Assembly (NCBI GenBank): GCA_900770395.1
Contig: CAAGKM010000004.1
Coordinates: 143,532-207,531 of the forward strand
DNA: 64,000 nt
Source of the DNA: an uncultured Prevotella sp.
GTDB lineage: Bacteria; Bacteroidota; Bacteroidia; Bacteroidales; Bacteroidaceae
Reading direction: 5' to 3'
In this document: one piece after another, positions 61,319-64,000 of the stretch
How the letters are laid out: every line of letters starts with the position of its first letter
How positions within the stretch are numbered: the first letter of the stretch is position 1
Program-made: the position numbers and the translations under genes
The notes under the pieces: model-generated
Told to the model about the DNA's origin: nothing
Database searches by the model: none
Seen by the model: the letters and a program-made list of their open reading frames with translations, nothing else

Positions 61319-61380
61319 GGATAAAAATAAAAAGCTCAGCTATGGAGTTTGTTCCATAGCTGAGCTTTTTATTTTTATCC
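61319..61380. terminator. Bidirectional terminator, 28-bp perfect hairpin
   Basis: Arms 61319-61346 and 61353-61380 are perfect reverse complements with loop GTTTGT, and both arms carry A/T-rich ends giving T-tracts in both directions. It separates the convergent TPR and helicase genes. Confidence 0.85.
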
Positions 61381-61409
61381 TTCGTTTACTTCGTAGAATG
61401 TTTTTACTC

Positions 61410-63746
61410 TTATTTTTTATTTAGCCTCAACTTCATTATCTTGCCAGGGAATACGGTCAGGTTTGCTGTTCCGTTCTTCTTAATGTTCACATCGTGATAG
61501 CATGTATCCACTATCACCTTGCCGTCAAGCTGAATTACGCCCCACTGATGCGGGTACAGCTCCACGGCGCAATAGTCACCCACAGGATTCTTGATGTTAC
61601 GGTAGATTGGAGGTACTATCACCCGTCCGTCAAGTTTAAGCCCCCATTTGTCGTTTGAGCAGAAAGGCTTGACATCACGCAGCTGCATCAGCTGTTTTCT
61701 CCGTTTCTCCGTCTGCTCCCGCTCTTCCTTCTTCTTTGCTTTCTCATCCAACCGTTTTATTTCGGATTTAAGTTTCAATATCTCTTCATTATCTTTCTCA
61801 CTGCCGATGTAACGTTTCTTCTTGCCGTCCTCCACATAGTAATAGTTATTATTGCGGTCAAAGACGATGATGCTTCCGTCTCCAAGCCATGTGTATATAA
61901 TATACCAGTCCGTGTCATCATTGGCGAGAATGCAGGCATGATGAAAGACACTGAGCTTTCCCATGTTATTCAGCATGTCATACCAGCCGGCATCATAGTT
62001 CATGAAAATACTGACATAGAATCCCCGGTCTTTGATAGTGTTCATTTTGTTTCTGTAACCGTACTTGTAAGGGTGTTTAATCCTGCTGTAATATCTGTCC
62101 TCAATCCTCAGCATCTCAACGTTTCCAAACCACACTGCTGTCGGGAGGTTTTTATATTCCATACCGTTCCGCAAATCCACATACCGTGCCTTGTTGCCCT
62201 TGCCAATGACGGTGAGAACATCATTCTCCGCCAGTCGCAGATCAGTGTGTTTTTCCAGTCTCCTCTTGATGTTTCCTTGTCCGTCAACAAGACCTGTGGT
62301 GCCGTTCTGGAATTTCACTGCCGCCAAGTTGTCTGTAACGTCAAACACCTTGATGTATTGGGGAATGACTGTTATCCTCTCACCACGCTTCAACCCGAAC
62401 AATCCACTCTCTTTGTCCTGAAAAGCCCGCAGCTTTCTGTCTGCAGTCACATCTGCACTTTGTAATCCGTTATATGCAAGCAGCGTCTGAAGGCTTCTGT
62501 GGTTGATGACTTCCTCCAAATCAGCATCTGTCATAATGCTGGTCTCAGCGTCAACAGTCATGGCATAGTTGCACACGGCATTATCTCTTGCCTTGCTCCC
62601 CTTGCCAGCCATCCGCCCCTCAAACATCGCCTGCCAGTCACGGTCGGCGGCGGGAAGCCCGAACATGCGGTAAAGTCCCACATTGTCTATCATCACGCAC
62701 GTCTTCTTACCTTTCGACTTCCTCAGTCCACGCCCAACCATCTGAAGATATTTTGCTAAAGACAGTGTAGGCCGTGCCATCTGTATGAACTCCACATCGG
62801 GACAGTCGAACCCCTCTGAGAACAAATCCACGCTCACCATAATTCTGATGCGTCCAGCCTTGAAGTCCTCCACAGTCTGCCTGCGTGCCTCAGCCGGTGT
62901 CCTGCTGTCTATCGCCACGGCATTCACACCATGCTCCCTATAATACTCCGCAATATTATGCGCATGGTCAATGTTTATTGCATACACAATGCCCTTCTTT
63001 CCCTCAGCATAACGGCAGACACTCTCATACAGCCTCTCGATACTCGGCCGTTTATTCAGCACGGCATTCAGCTCCTTTGCCTGATAGTCACCATCAGCAC
63101 CACGCTTCTCCAGAGAGTCAATAACCCTTTGCTCCTCACTGTCCGCCTTAATGCTGTAGTAATCGAACAGCGACAGCCATCCCTCACGGATAAACTGCCC
63201 GATGGAGTGCGATGTGAGCAGCACGTCAAACAAATCCGTAAATCCCGCCCTGTTCAGTCTGCAAGGCGTAGCCGTAAGTCCAAGGAACCTCGCCTCGGGC
63301 CACGCCTCCCACATCATCCTGTACGTCTTAGCCAGCGCATGATGCGCCTCGTCAATCACCACTAATGATGGAGCAATCGCCACCTTATTTATATCATATG
63401 TCAGCCATTGTATCGAGCAAACAGTGATATTCCCGTCATCAATCCCCAGCCTGTGTATAGTGTCCCTTATCTGCTCCACCAGCTCCCTGCGGTGAGCCAC
63501 AATCAGAATGTACATCTCTCCGCTGACAGATAAATCTAAATTACTAACTGAATGGAATGGAGAACATTCTTCATTAGTTCGCAAGCTCATCAGCTCCGCA
63601 GTCTTCACTCTTAATTCTTCATTTACTAATGAAGCAAGCACTACCGTCTTCCCCGTTCCCGTGGGCATCTGCACCATCACGCTCCTGTGACTCCTGAATG
63701 CATCCACAGTCCTACTGCAAATATCCTTCTGATAATCTCTCAGCAT
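61410..63746 (-). CDS. SF2 DEAD/DEAH-type helicase with C-terminal WG-like repeats
   Basis: 778 aa. Walker A QMPTGTGKT (28-34), DEAH (132-135), LGLTATPCRLNR, and the second RecA domain with FSEGFDCPDVEFIQMARPT and QMVGRGLRKSKGKK. After about residue 440, beta-rich WG-like repeats follow (GLFGLKRGERITVIPQY, then KWGLKLDGRVIVPPIYRNI and QWGVIQLDGKVIVDTCY), separated by a coiled coil (about 655-690, Lys/Glu-rich). A 33-residue insert between motifs I and Ia is encoded by repeat-like DNA. Function unknown; nucleic-acid translocase likely. Confidence 0.85.
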   Translation of the reverse strand: MLRDYQKDICSRTVDAFRSHRSVMVQMPTGTGKTVVLASLVNEELRVKTAELMSLRTNEECSPFHSVSNLDLSVSGEMYILIVAHRRELVEQIRDTIHRLGIDDGNITVCSIQWLTYDINKVAIAPSLVVIDEAHHALAKTYRMMWEAWPEARFLGLTATPCRLNRAGFTDLFDVLLTSHSIGQFIREGWLSLFDYYSIKADSEEQRVIDSLEKRGADGDYQAKELNAVLNKRPSIERLYESVCRYAEGKKGIVYAINIDHAHNIAEYYREHGVNAVAIDSRTPAEARRQTVEDFKAGRIRIMVSVDLFSEGFDCPDVEFIQMARPTLSLAKYLQMVGRGLRKSKGKKTCVMIDNVGLYRMFGLPAADRDWQAMFEGRMAGKGSKARDNAVCNYAMTVDAETSIMTDADLEEVINHRSLQTLLAYNGLQSADVTADRKLRAFQDKESGLFGLKRGERITVIPQYIKVFDVTDNLAAVKFQNGTTGLVDGQGNIKRRLEKHTDLRLAENDVLTVIGKGNKARYVDLRNGMEYKNLPTAVWFGNVEMLRIEDRYYSRIKHPYKYGYRNKMNTIKDRGFYVSIFMNYDAGWYDMLNNMGKLSVFHHACILANDDTDWYIIYTWLGDGSIIVFDRNNNYYYVEDGKKKRYIGSEKDNEEILKLKSEIKRLDEKAKKKEEREQTEKRRKQLMQLRDVKPFCSNDKWGLKLDGRVIVPPIYRNIKNPVGDYCAVELYPHQWGVIQLDGKVIVDTCYHDVNIKKNGTANLTVFPGKIMKLRLNKK

Positions 63747-63803
63747 TTTTCCACGGTTTTATAGTTTGGAGTCAACTTCACACTCCACACTCCTCATTCC
63801 TCA

Positions 63804-64000
63804 CTAATGAAGACATCTCCATCCCCAGTGCCACACCCTGAAGAAAGGCTCGCAGAGAGCCTCTTCGGGATAGCTTGATGCAAGTCTCATCACTCGCTTC
63901 AGTTTCCAGATGGCGTGAGGAATGGTACCTCCGTTCCTCATGTCCTTTCCCCTCTCATCATAATATCCGAAGTTACCGCCCCGCATACTCTCCGCAAGCA
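63804..64000 (-). CDS. C-terminal part of an unidentified protein, cut by window edge
   Basis: The frame runs open into the edge and encodes an Arg/Trp/Gly-rich end (GGNFGYYDERGKDMRNGG, then ending RVWHWGWRCLH-stop). No family recognised. The stop codon TAG lies in a repeat-like tract (63768-63812) that has the same composition as the repeat in the permease genes. Confidence 0.4.
   Translation of the reverse strand, partial: LAESMRGGNFGYYDERGKDMRNGGTIPHAIWKLKRVMRLASSYPEEALCEPFFRVWHWGWRCLH

Overview
The window looks like chromosomal DNA of a Bacteroidales bacterium, most likely Prevotella or a close relative (inference, no database search). The evidence is the recurrent Bacteroidetes-type -7 promoter box TAnnTTTG upstream of many genes, the scarcity of strong Shine-Dalgarno sites, and typical families: lipoprotein TamL beside TamB, bifunctional fucokinase/GDP-fucose pyrophosphorylase (Fkp), a GSCFA protein, a subclass A2 beta-lactamase, a fused RibBA, and an ExbB-ExbD-ExbD-TonB operon.

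Layout. 1-285: non-coding repeats and hairpins. 286-6122 (-): a five-gene efflux operon (TolC-like, lipoprotein HlyD-like adaptor, fused double ABC ATPase, two ABC-2 permeases), divergent from an AraC regulator (6298-7194). 7191-11458 (-): beta-lactamase, chloramphenicol-acetyltransferase-like enzyme, AraC regulator, metallo-beta-lactamase-fold hydrolase, esterase. 11948-15221 (-): an unusual overlapping four-gene operon (FkbH-like HAD, two DUF488 proteins, a dual-OB protein) behind a long leader; this is the best candidate for an undescribed system. 15873-22996 (-): a tight run of about fifteen small accessory genes (exonuclease, two Vat/CatB-type acetyltransferases, three GNATs, 4-OT, VOC, YciI, EFR1 ferredoxin, TfoX-N, DUF3795, fluoride channel), including an FKBP gene that appears frameshifted.

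23460-24105 (+) is a membrane protein/XRE pair with a palindromic promoter operator. 24238-26276 is an Lrp regulator divergent from MetY. 26482-33440 (+) holds tamB-tamL. 33448-45097 is mostly minus-strand housekeeping: aroC, SlyD-like PPIase, GSCFA, fkp, MFS, S9 peptidase, yidC. 45849-47516 (+) has a DMP19-like protein, smpB and a HAD hydrolase. 47634-50557 (+) is a sensor histidine kinase preceded by a probable leader peptide and terminator. A tRNA-Met(CAT) follows (-). 51113-61285 (+) carries an LptF/G permease, ribBA, an aminotransferase, and the energy-transduction operon exbB-exbD-exbD-tonB-PstS-like-TPR. 61410-64000 (-) is an SF2 helicase with WG-like repeats and a gene cut by the window edge.

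Two kinds of repeat recur. Intergenic arrays have periods of 9, 33, 21, 21 and 22 bp (98-142, 11584-11748, 15737-15799, 23122-23289, 45450-45550). A second, low-complexity repeat lies in frame inside the two permease genes, probably inside the helicase gene, and at the stop codon of the last gene. All functional statements come from reading the sequence; no searches were run.
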